From assembly GCA_019802505.1 (NCBI GenBank), contig JAFMOC010000372.1, forward strand, positions 111,001 to 175,000: 64,000 bases of DNA, written 5' to 3'. Each line of letters opens with the position of its first letter. Position 1 is the stretch's first letter. The DNA comes from Corydoras sp. C115. Its lineage: Eukaryota; Chordata; Actinopteri; Siluriformes; Callichthyidae. Below, in pieces: positions 1 to 12,891 of the stretch. The position numbers and the translations under genes are program-made. The notes beneath the pieces were generated by a model. The model searched no databases, was not told the DNA's origin, and saw nothing but the letters and a program-made list of their open reading frames with translations.

Positions 1-68
1 GATGGGGATTCGAACCGGGAATCCCTAGTGCTGAGAGGAGAACATGCCAATCACTAATCCACCTTGGT
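1..68 (-). repeat. Abundant SINE, 5'-head fragment cut by window edge
   Basis: Antisense head of the Mermaid-like tRNA-derived SINE: GGATTCGAACCGGGAATCCC is the B-box region. Confidence 0.75.
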
Positions 69-148
69 GCATTTTTGTAATTTCAGGGTTTAATTGCTGT
101 TCGTTTGTTATGAAGGTTTAAAGTTTGTGATCTCTGTTTCTCTGACAG

Positions 149-932
149 ATGAACATGATGGGTGGTGCTGGCTCCGCCCCCTTTGGCCCTGCCTACTCTC
201 AGTGCGGCCCGTCGCTCGGTCCCAGTCTCCAAAATAAACCTTCGCAGAGCCTCCCCGCCTTCAGCATGGACAAGAAACCGCAGCCCGGACAGAGCGTTCC
301 CGGCCTGGTGAGCTGCGGCATCATGGGAAATGATGTTCAAACTCGTAGTTCAAAGTGTTTTCATTAAAATAATAATAATAATGTGATGGTAATGGGGGGG
401 GGGGGTGCAGAGTAAATGGAGGACTTTCTGTCTTAACTGGTGTATGTTGTGTGTAGGCGGTGGCGCCCCCTGTGGCTGACCCTGAGAAGAGAAAGTTGAT
501 CCAGCAGCAGCTGGTTCTGCTGCTTCATGCTCATAAGTGTCAGCGGAGGGAACAGAACAACGGAGAACTGCTACACTGTAACCTGCCCCACTGCAGAACC
601 ATGAAGAACGTCCTCAATCACATGACCCACTGCCAGGCTGGCAAAACCTGCCAAGGTCTCCAAACACGTCCTCCTGTCTGTCTGTCTGTCTGACACTTTG
701 TCTGCTTATCCCGTCTCTCTCTCTGTCTGTCGGTCTGACTTCTTATAACTGCTTAGCTCGCCGATTGTCCTCGTCTGTGTGTGTCCGGCCGTCCGTCCGT
801 CTGTCTGTCCGATAAGCTGTTCTTAGCTTTCCAATCCTAAACCAAATGGTTGTTCTCCGTGTGCTGCTCATGTAATATCTCTTTATTAACATGATGATGA
901 TGATGATGATGATGGTGATGTGTGTGTGTGTG

Positions 933-977
<45 letters not shown>

Positions 978-1922
978 GGCTCACTGTGCTTCATCGAGGC
1001 AGATCATTTCTCACTGGAAGAACTGCACGCGCCAGGACTGCCCCGTCTGCCTGCCCCTAAAGAACGCCGGGGACAAACGCAACCAGCAGAGTGAGTACCA
1101 CACCGAGCCTGAGCCAGGGGGTCGGGGGGGCGGGGGGGGGCAGGGGGTCAGAGGGTCCAGGGCTGAGGGTTCTGAATTAAAACCTCGGTTTACGGAAGCC
1201 TCGAAGTACGGAAGCATCGTATGAACACAGTGGACTGTAAATCATCCATCCATTATCTTCAGCTTTATCCTCTATTAGGGTCATGGGGGGGGGGGGGGGT
1301 TCCCCATGCCCATCCAGGGGAGAAGGTTTCGGGCGCTGGGCAGATACACCCAGGACAAGGGGGCAATCCATCGCTGGGCACAGACACACTCTACATGGGG
1401 CAAATTGGAGAACTCAATTGACTTGATCCATGTTTTTGGACTGTGGGAGGAAACCGGAGAACCCGGAGGAAACCCACACGGACACGGGGAGAACATGGAA
1501 ACTCCACCCAGATGGGGATTCGAACCGGGAATCCCTAGTGCTGAGAGGAGAACATGCTAAACCACCGTGCCACCGACTGTAAATCAGACCTGAAAATCAC
1601 TGGGCACACACTCACACACACACACACACACACTCTATATGGGGCAATTTGGAGAACTCAATTGACCTTGATCCATGTTTTTGGACTGTGGGAGGAAACC
1701 GGAGAACCCGGAGTTAACCCATGTGGACACGGGGAGAACATGGAAACTCCACCCAGATTGGGATTCCAATCTGGGAATCCCTAGTGCTGAGAGGAGAACA
1801 TGCCAAACCACTGTGCCTTGTGGGGCATTTTAATAGTAATGTTATTAAAGGTAATATTAATAATAATTATAAAGTTTGTTGGAGTGCAGACTCAGGATCA
1901 TTTCTGTGGAGTTCAGTGCATC

Positions 1923-1954
<32 letters not shown>

Positions 1955-2201
1955 ATGCAGCTCTGTTGGGCGGGGCCAGCGTCTCTATGGCTGGATCTGC
2001 AGGTAGCTCCGCCCCCTGTGCCCCTCCCACGTCCTCGTTAAACTCCGCAGGTCCGATTGACCCGAGCTCCATCGAGAGAGCGTACGCCGCGCTCGGACTC
2101 AGCTACACGGGGCAGACGGGGAACGTGGCTCCGGGTGAGAGGCTCGCATCAGCACCACACGCCGTGCCTCACTCGGGACCTACCACCTAATCATCCAATC
2201 A

Positions 2202-2257
<56 letters not shown>

Positions 2258-3572
2258 AGGTATGAACCAGATGGGAGTAAACGGTAGTGTTGGTGGCGTT
2301 CCGTCTCAGACCAAGCAGCACAACCTCTTACCCGACTCGCTGTTAAACCCCAATATGAACGCGCACAGGTACCCCGCACCCCGCACATCACCCTGCACCC
2401 CACCCCGCACACTCACCACACAATGCTGCTGTAGTTCAGGCTTTATATATTGGTCTGTCAATCTGAAGGTTGGGGGTTCAAATCCCAGCTCCACTGACGT
2501 TACCAGTGTGGCTCCCTGAGCAAGGTCCTTAACCCTCATTGCTCCAGGGGGTGCTGTGATTAACCCTGTGCTCACCTCGTAGGTCACTTTTGATAAAAGT
2601 GTCCGCAATAAATGACCCAATGTAATGTGAGTTTGGCATGTTCTCAGTATAAGGTATGACGATGCATCTGAATGAAAACGAATCTCAACTCAAATTTATT
2701 TATAAAGCATTTTAAAAACACCAGCAGCTGAAACACTGTGCTGTACAGTGTTTAAAACTTCATCCTCTATTGGGGGGGGGGGTTCCCCATGCCCATCCAG
2801 GGGAGAACGTTTCAGGCGCTGGGCAGATAGACCCAGGACAGGGGGGGGGGGCAATCTATCTCTGGGCACACACTCACTCACTCACACACTCTATATGGGG
2901 CAATTTGGAGAACTTAATTGACTTGATCCATGTTTTTGGACTGTGGGAGGAAACCGGAGAACCCGGAGGAAACCCACGTGGACGTGGGGAGGACATGCAA
3001 ACTCCACCCAGATGGGGATTCGAATCGGGAATCCATAGCGCTGAGAGGAGAACATGCTAAACCACTAAGCCACCGTGCCGCCGTGTTTAAAACTTAAAAC
3101 TTAAAATGATAAAAACAAGAATAAAATCTAAACAATAAATCAATACAAACCAGTGTGACATCATCGTGTGTTAAAAACCAGAGAGTCAAAATAAATGGGT
3201 TTTAAGACTAGATTTAAAAAAAAAAAAAACATCACACTGAATGGCGAGAACATGCCAAACTCCGCACAGTATTCTCAGCCGTAGGTATGACGATACATCG
3301 TCATCCAAGGGGCTGAGTTTGGCATGTTCTCAGTATCGCAGTGTTTCAGTGCACATGTGAGCGTCTCTGTGAGAAATGACCTGAGGTCAGTGATAACCGG
3401 CCGATCGGGTGACATGTCGCGTCTGTCACTCACAGCCTGATGAATGACGGAGGGGTGGGGCCAATGACCTCGGTCTCTGTAGCCGCGCCTCCGACGGCGG
3501 GAGTCCGGAAGAGCTGGCACGATGACATCACACAGGACCTGCGTAATCACCTGGTGCATAAGCTGTGAGTCT

Positions 3573-3633
<61 letters not shown>

Positions 3634-4060
3634 TATTAGGGGTGTCTTCAACTAAGGATTTTCATAGTCGAATAGTCGACTGATAGTCGAATCAGTTAAA
3701 ATTTCACCACAAGATGGCGCTATAAGCGTGGTTTTTTAAAAAAGATTTTTTTTTAATATTTTACTTGTTTTTCTAGAGCACCGTAAATGGGATCCCCGTT
3801 CTGGACTTTTTTCAAAAAAAAAAATATTAACAGAAATTAGGATGATTTTATTTGACAAAAGGCTATATATATAACGAAAACAAAGACATTTCATGTAAAA
3901 ACTAATGCTTAGCAGCAGCCATGGGCGCCCCCATGTGGTCAAAATGGTACATTCGACTATGAGGTTCATCGTCGACTACGGTTCTCCGTAATATTGCAGC
4001 TCACCCCTACACTGTATACTGCATAAGTATTCAATACCTCGTTCAAACCTATACAAATGT

Positions 4061-4145
<85 letters not shown>

Positions 4146-4287
4146 CAGTGTTCAGGCCATCTTCCCCACGCCGGACCCCGCAGCTCTGAAAGACAGGCGG
4201 ATGGAGAACCTGGTGGCCTACGCTCGCAAAGTAGAGGGAGACATGTACGAGTCTGCCAACAGCAGGGTGAGAACACCCCCCCACCCC

Positions 4288-4319
<32 letters not shown>

Positions 4320-5614
4320 CAGGAGGTTCAGTTCTCCACGCAAAGTTGTGAATGTGGCCCCTGCTCGGGGGCCCTCGGCCCTCGGGGCTCCTGTGTTCTG
4401 TAACCGGTGGCGGTTCCCGCAGGCGTGGTTTTGACGTTTCCTTTGATCCTGTCTCACCAGGCGGAGTACTACCACCTGCTGGCCGAGAAGATCTATAAAA
4501 TCCAGAAGGAGCTGGAGGAGAAGAGGAGAACGCGTCTGCAGAAACAAAGTAAACCCAAAATCAGAACCCCGTCTTTAATCAACGGATTTAATTACATTAC
4601 AACTATTTAAAGTTCATCCACCAAACGAGGACACAGGACAGAACATAACTACAGTTACAATAAATATAATCAAATATACAGGACAATGAGGGCGGCACGG
4701 TGGCTTAGTGCTTTAGCATGTTCTCCTCTCAGCGCCGGTTCGAATCCCCATCTGGGTGGAGTTTGCATGTTCTCCCCGTGTCTGCGTGGGTTTCCTCCGG
4801 GTTCTCTGGTTTCCTCCCACAGTCCAAAAACATGGATCAAGTCAATTGAGTTCTCCAAATTGCCCCATATAGAGTGTGAGTGAGTGTGTGTCCAGTGATA
4901 GATTGCCCCCCCCCCTGTTGTGGGTGTATCTGCCCAGCGCCCGAAACGTTTTTCCCTGGATGGGCATAGGGAACCCTCCCCCCGCGACCCTAATAGAGGA
5001 TAAAGCGGAAGATAAGGGACGGATACAGGACAATAAACAGTATGTAATTGGGAGGTAACAGTGCAGGTGGCCCCCTAGTGGTGTGAGCTGCAAAGTGTGA
5101 AATATGTCCCTGGTTATAAATCCATCCATTATCTTCCACTTTATCCTCTAAATAAAGGGGGGGGGGTTCCCCTATGCCCCTCCAGGGGAGAACGTTTCGG
5201 GCGTTGGGCAGATACACCCAGGACAGGGGGGCAATCCATCACTGGGCACACACACACTATATGGGGCAATTTGTAGAACTCAATTGACTTTGATCCATGT
5301 TTTTGGATTGTGGGAGGAAACCGGAGAACCCGGAGGAAACCCACGCGGACACGGGGAGAACATCCAAACTCCACTCAGATGGGGATTCGACCCGGGAATC
5401 CCCAGCGCTGAGAGGAGAACATGCTAAAGCACTAAGCCATGCGCCTCCCTAAATGTAAAATGTAAACAGGAACCCTTTAATCTCGTCGTATCTGTAATGA
5501 ATCTGATTGGCCGTCATGTCGTCCTCTCTCTCAGACGGTCCAATGCCTGATCCGTCCCTGGTTCAGCCCACGGCACCGACCCAGATGATGAACAGGATGC
5601 AGAATCCTGCAGGT

Positions 5615-5646
<32 letters not shown>

Positions 5647-5935
5647 ACACACTCTCACACACACACACACACACAATAGGTAGATGTGCTTTGTGCAGAT
5701 GTCCAGCAGATGGCGATGTTCTTCTGGTTTAGTCCTCATTATTACTTTCTCTGCCACACAAACGTCCCTGTGACTCCTCCCCCTTTCTCACCTGTACAGG
5801 TATGAATCAGTTCAGTCAGATGGGGATGCAGCAGATGCCCATGGGTGCCAATCTCAACCAGGTAAGACGGCGTGCTCACCTTTAATTCTACATGCTGTAT
5901 GCTGTACCCCCCCCACACACACACACACACGCACA

Positions 5936-5976
<41 letters not shown>

Positions 5977-6307
5977 TAAACACTGTAATTCAATCAGAAC
6001 TGCCCACTGAACCAAACAAACAGAGGCCATGCACTGCCACACTGCCACCCTCTGGTCCAGATCATGTACTGCAGTTCACATGTTTCAGTTTCCGACCTCA
6101 GAATGTCATTTTGGGTTCTGTAAACGGAACAAAAGCCACGCCCTCTTGTGTAAACTCCTCCCACTTCACGCTGACTCATTGTTAATTACCCCGAACTTAA
6201 ATTAGGCTTCAGGTGTTTAAATGAAGTTTATTGCTGATTGGTTTTGAGTTTGTTATTAAAAGGTTCAGAACGCTCCCTGCACAGGGACCTACACGCGAAG
6301 CCGTGCT

Positions 6308-6348
<41 letters not shown>

Positions 6349-7649
6349 CAGAGCCTGCAGTCTGGACCGCGGATGCCTCAATCGAACATGAGCCAGATGC
6401 AGAACCAGTTCATCCACAACCAGAACCAGTTCCCGTTACCTGGCTCGGCTCCGGTTCCGGTGAGTCCGGTTGGTTCTGCCCCTCAGCGAGGCTAATGGAA
6501 GGTTTTTGGTTTTTTTTTTTTAAATGTAATGCCCCTCTGTGCCGCCCAGATCTCCACACCGCCGATGCTCAACAGCCCCGTGCATCAGACTCCGCCCACC
6601 GCGTCCTCGTCCAACCTGCAGACCCCGCCGCTCCGCCAGACCACCCCGTCTCCGGCCGCCAGCCTCACGCCCACGCCTCATCAGACTCCGCCTCATCTGC
6701 CCGCGAGTCACACGCCCCAGCCCCACACCCCCACCTCGGGACTCATGGCCCCGCCCACCCCGCAGCAGCAGCAGCAGCACCAGCCCGACCGAGCTGCTCA
6801 GCTCCCCCAACATGACTGTGGGCCTCCTGTATCGCTGCCCCAGAATGCCCCGGGGTCGAATGCCCATCCCCGCACGCCGGTGAGTCCTCTCGCGTGTCCT
6901 CTCGCGTGTCCTCTCGCATCCCGCGTCTTTAAAGTTCCCACGTGTGACGCTGCGTCCTCCCGCAGGCCTCGCAGAAGTCGTCTCACATGTTGGAGGGTCC
7001 GGCGCTGACCCCCGCCTCCGTGGGCTCGGTGGAGCCCCCCGTCAACACGCATCACGAGTCCGACGTCAAACCCGACGTCCTGAAGCAGGAGGACGAGGAG
7101 GACGAGGAGGAGGACGGCAAGATGGAGAACCAAGAGGAGAGCAAGGAGGACGAGAGCAAGGAGGAGGTCAAGCTGAAGATTGAGGCCATGCAGGAGGAGA
7201 TCAAGAGCGAGGAGAAACCCGAGGTGAGCCACCACACGTCCCACGCTTTCACCCGGGTCCTCTCCTCAGGGTTACGGAATGCTGCGGCCAGGTCTCTGAT
7301 CTGTTCTCCGATCTGTTCTCGTCCTCTCAGATCAAAAAGGAGGAGCCTGATCTCGACTCCTGTAAGACGGAACCGATGGAGACGTCCACCGACGGGACGG
7401 AGGAGGACAAGAAGCCTGAGATCAAGAGCGAACCTAAAGAGGAGGACACGAAGGAGGCGACCAACGACTCGAACACCGGCACTGAGAGCAAGAAGAAAAG
7501 TGAGCGCGCGCACACGCACACACACACGCACGCGCACACGTGTGCACATATGTACACACACACACACACACTATATATATGTGTTTGTCTATCATGATTG
7601 ATCAAGACCCTGGCTTCATGTCATGTGGTTCAGTTCTATATATATTAAG

Positions 7650-7745
<96 letters not shown>

Positions 7746-10700
7746 CAGTATTTAAACCAGAGGAGATGCGGGAGGTTCTCATGCCCACTCTGGAGACCCT
7801 CTATAAACAGGATCCGGAGTCTCTCCCGTTCCGTCAGCCGGTGGACCCCCAGCAGCTCGGGATCCCTGTACGTACAGCAGCACTCACCTCCTCATTCAAA
7901 TCATAATCATAATAATAATCATAATAATAATAATAATATTAAAGTACTTGGAAAACGTTCCTAATGTTTACTTTACAGTAGTATTAATTATTTACATAAC
8001 AGTAACGTTATTAATAAAGTGATACGGTACGAGGGGGCGTGGCCTAATTCTGATTAAAGCCCATAAAGAGGTGTTATGAGTCCCGGCGTGTAGGAGTACA
8101 GCTCCACCTCTTTACGTGATTTATTCACAATAAAACATGAATAATAATAAGTGTCATAACATACAGTACTGTAAGAGTGTAGTGAGTATGTTATGATGTT
8201 ACAGTATAGTAATGAATTATAACACTGTAACTGTGTGATACTATAATGTTAATGTACCGTAACACAGTTACAATTTCATAACATACTCACAGTTACATCA
8301 CTGCATGTTAGAACACTGTTACAGTACAGTGAGTATGTTATAACATTTTCCATGTTCTAACAGCGTAACAGAACAGTGAGTATGTTATAACAGCGTAACA
8401 GAACATGGTGAATGTTATAACAGCGTAACAGAACATGGTGAATGTTATAACAGCGTAACAGAACATGGTAACAGCGTAACAGAACATGGTGAATGTTATA
8501 ACAGCGTAACAGAACATGGTGAATGTTGGAACAGTGTAACAGAACATGGTGAATGTTGGAACAGTGTAACAGAACATGGTGAATGTTATAACAGTGTAAC
8601 AGAACATGGTGAATGTTAGAACAGTGTAACAGAACATGGTGAATGTTAGAACAGCGTAACAGAACATGGTGAATGTTAGAACAGCGTAACAGAACATGGT
8701 GAATGTTGGAACAGTGTAACAGAACATGGTGAATGTTGTAACAGAGTAACAGAACATGGTGAATGTTGTAACAGTGTAACAGAACATGGTGAATGTTGTA
8801 ACAGAGTAACAGAACATGGTGAATGTTGTAACAGAGTAACAGAACATGGTGAATGTTGTAACAGTGTAACAGAACATGGTGAATGTTGTAACAGTGTAAC
8901 AGAACATGGTGAATGTTGTAACAGTGTAACAGAACATGGTGAATGTTATGACAGTGTAACAGAACATGGTGAATGTTAGAACAGTGTAACAGAACATGGT
9001 GAATGTTAGAACAGTGTAACAGAACATGGTGAATGTTAGAACAGTGTAACAGAACATGGTGAATGTTAGAACATGGTGAATGTTAGAACAGTGTAACAGA
9101 ACATGGTGAATGTTAGAACATGGTGAATGTTAGAACAGTGTAACTGTGATTTGATTCTCCGGTTGCTCGTTGGTTCTGTGCAGGATTACTTCGAGGTGGT
9201 GAAGAACCCGATGGACCTGTCCACCATAAAGCGGAAGCTGGACACGGGGCAGTACCAGGAACCCTGGCAGTACGTGGACGACGTCTGGCTGATGTTCAAC
9301 AACGCCTGGCTGTACAACCGCAAGACGTCCCGCGTCTACAAATACTGCACCAAACTGGCGGAGGTGTTCGAGCAGGAGATCGACCCGGTCATGCAAAGCC
9401 TGGGCTACTGCTGCGGCCGCAAGGTGAGTGGAGTTCACAGCCATGCTGTAGATCTGAGGGGCGTGGAGGCGAGGGGGGAGTCCTAACGTCCTGCCGCTCT
9501 GTCCTCCTCTCAGCTGGAGTTCTCGCCTCAAACTCTCTGCTGCTACGGGAAACAGCTCTGCACCATCCCCAGAGACGCCGCCTACTTCAGCTACCAAAAC
9601 AGGTCAGCCACACACACACACCCACACACACACACACACACACAGTCCCTGCTCTCTGACTGGTTGGAGAAGTGGATGTAGTTCCGCTCTCTGATTGGCC
9701 GAGCCGTGTTGCTTTTCTCTAACCTGAGCGTCTTGCCGGCAGGTATCACTACTGTGAGAAATGCTTCAATGAGATCCAAGGAGAGAACGTCTCCCTCGGT
9801 GACGACCCCTCACAGCCTCAAGCGTGAGTACCGCGGCACACGGCCCGTCGCCGTTGCCATAACAACCGTCCTACCATCAACCACACATCAGCTGTTTACA
9901 TGAACTCCGACCCAAATACACATTCATCCATTCATTATCTCCCACTTTATGCTCTATTAGGGTCGCGGGGGGGGGGGTTCCCCCATGCCCATCCAGGGGA
10001 GAACGTTTCGGGCGCTGGGCAGATACACCCAGGACAGGGGGGCAATCTATCACTGGATACACACTCACTCACACAGACACACTCTATATGGGGCAATTTG
10101 GAGAATTTAATTGACCTTGATCCATGTTTTTGGACTGTGGGAGGAAACCGGAGAACCCGGAGGAAACCCACGTGGACACGGGGAGGACATGGAAACTCCA
10201 CCCAGATGGGGATTTGAACCGGTAATCCCCAGCACTGAGAGGAGAACATGCTAAATCACTAAGCTACCATGCCGCCCCCAAATACACATGTTCTGTAAAT
10301 AGAAACATAAATACCTACAGAGGACTGACCCCCCCCCCCCTCTGCCTCATTAATTAATTACACCACATGACGTTCTTTAAATGAAAATTGTTTCTGTGGA
10401 GTGAAGTTATAGAGATGGGTGGATGTTCAGGTGTGCACATACTTTTGGCAGTGCAGTGTTTTATTAATGATGTTTTTTTTTTAAACATGGATGCTGATGA
10501 TGCTTTCTGTTTTTAATCAGATCCATCAATAAGGACCAGTTCCAGAAGATGAAGAACGACACCCTGGACCCAGAGCTGTATGTTACCCTAATAACTTCTT
10601 TTATCCCCCCCCCCCCCCCCAAAAAAACACCCACCCACACCATCAGCTACATCCACTGGCATCTGTATGAGCCTGAATGTAATGACACGTTTCTACCAAA

Positions 10701-12836
10701 GAGGTCGCCAAAATCCCAAAACTTAGGAACTGCAGGTTTAATAAAGAGAGAGCAGCTTTGTTGTTTGTGGCTGCAGTTCCACAGTTCTACCAGAGAGGGC
10801 AGCAGATCCACACTGCAGCTTTAGAGACTTCTCGTTTTTGCCTTTTTAGATTTAAATCCACTAAAGCAGGTTACAGGACTTCAGTTTGGACGCCGTGTGA
10901 GATTAACTCTGAGTTCCTGTCTGCAGGTTTGTGGAGTGTATGGACTGCTGTCGCAAAATGCATCAGATCTGCGTCCTGCACAACGAGACCATATGGCCGT
11001 CTGGGTGAGTGGCGTGCTTCTGCGTGGAACATCTGCTCAAATCTTTTAAATGGTCCACATTAAGACGTGTGTGTGTGTGTGTGTGGTGGAGGAGGTGGCC
11101 GTGTTTTAGTATTGTTCTGCTGTCGTATCGTCCGCACTGCGTTTCTGAGTGCACTTAAATCAGAGCGTCTGCAGAGGTGTGAGGGGCGGGCCGGGCTGTT
11201 GTGATGGGGGGTTTAAGGTGACAATATCTGTTTCTCTGTCCAGCTTTGTGTGCGATGCCTGTTTAAAGAAGTCCAACAAGAACCGGAAGGAGAACAAGTA
11301 CGCGGCCAAAAGTAAGTAGACGTCCTCGTCGTCTTCAGAGGTCTTTGGGGATTTCTGATTGGTTTGCAGTTTCTTTATGACGACACGCTGACGTTCGGTT
11401 CTCCGTCCGTCTCTCAGGACTTCCTCAGACGAAGCTCGGAAACTTTTTAGAGATGCGCGTCAACGACTTCCTGAAGCGACAGAATCATCCGGAAACCGGA
11501 GAGGTGACCATCCGCGTGGTGCACGTCTCCGACAAAACGGTGGAGGTGAAGCCGGGCATGAAATCCAGGTACGAGCTGTGTGTGTGTGTGTGTGGGTGGG
11601 GGGGGGGGTATGTGGTGTGGGTGTATGTGGGTGGGAGTGCATGTGTGTAACTGAGTGGTTGTGTGTGTGTGTCTGTGGGTGGGTGTGTTGTGTGTGTGTG
11701 TTTGTGGGTGGGTGTGGTTGTATGTGTGGGTATAGTTGTGTGTTTGTGTCTGTGTGTGGGTGTGGTTGTGTGGGTATGTTTGTGGGTGTGGTTGTGTGTG
11801 TGTGTCTGTGGGTGTGTTTGTGGGTGGGTATGGTTGTGTGTGTTTGTGTGTGGGTATAGTTGTTTGTTTTTGTGTGTGTGTGTCTGTGTGTGGGTATGGT
11901 TGTGTGTGTGTGTCTGTGTGTGGGTATGGTTGTCTGTGTGTGGGTATAGTTGTGTGTGTGTGTGTCTGTGTGTGGGTATGGTTGTGTGTGTGTGTCTGTG
12001 TGTGGGTATGGTTGTCTGTGTGTGGGTATAGTTGTGTGTGTGTGTCTGTGTGTGGGTATAGTTGTGTGTATGTGTGTGTGTGTGGGTATAGATGTGTGTG
12101 TGTGTGTGGGTATAGATGTGTGTGTGTGTGTCTGTGTGTGGGTATAGTTGTGTGTGTGGGTGTGGGTGTGGTTGTGTGTGGGTATGGTTGTGTGTGTCTG
12201 TGTGTGGGTATAGTTGTGTGTGTGGGTGTGGGTGTGGTTGTGTGTGGGTATGGTTGTGTGTGTCTGTGTGTGGGTATAGTTGTGTGTGTGGGTGTGGGTG
12301 TGGTTGTGTGTGGGTATGGTTGTGTGTGTCTGTGTGTGGGTATAGTTGTGTGTGTGGGTATGGTTGTGGGTGTGGTTGTGTGTGGGTATGGTTGTCTGTG
12401 TGTGGGTATAGTTGTGTGTGTGTGTGTCTGTGAGTGGGTATAGTTGTGTGTATGTGTGTGTGTGTGGGTATAGATGTGTGTGTGTGTGTGGGTATAGATG
12501 TGTGTGTGTGTCTGTGTGTGGGTATAGTTGTGTGTGTGGGTGTGGGTGTGGTTGTGTGTGGGTATGGTTGTGTGTGTCTGTGTGTGGGTATAGTTGTGTG
12601 TGTGGGTATGGTTGTGGGTGTGGTTGTGTGTGGGTATGGTTGTGTGTGTGTGTGTGTGTGTCTGTGTGTGGGTATAGTTGTGTGTGTCTGTGTGTGGGTA
12701 TAGTTGTGTGTGTGTGTGTGTGGTTGTGTGTGTATCTGTGAGTGTAGTTAGGTGTGTGTGCGTGTGGGGGGGGGGGTGTGACTGATCAGTGTGGATGTCT
12801 ATTCCTGTATGTTTGTGTATTCACGCTGTGTGTGTG

Positions 12837-12891
<55 letters not shown>

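Noticed and set aside
1503..1560. tRNA gene call at the GGTTCGAATCC motifs
   Set aside because: The B box belongs to the tRNA-derived SINE head; no intact cloverleaf, and many copies exist.
2475..2485. tRNA gene at GGTTCAAATCC
   Set aside because: Part of the second SINE family, with LINE-like tail downstream and no acceptor stem.
8338..9057. Minus-strand open frame of 239 codons (MFCYTVLTFT repeats)
   Set aside because: Produced by a 30-bp tandem repeat, a multiple of three, within an ep300 intron; no real protein features.
11577..12741. Long Cys/Val-rich frames in the GT-rich array
   Set aside because: GT repeats translate as Val/Cys in every frame; no gene.
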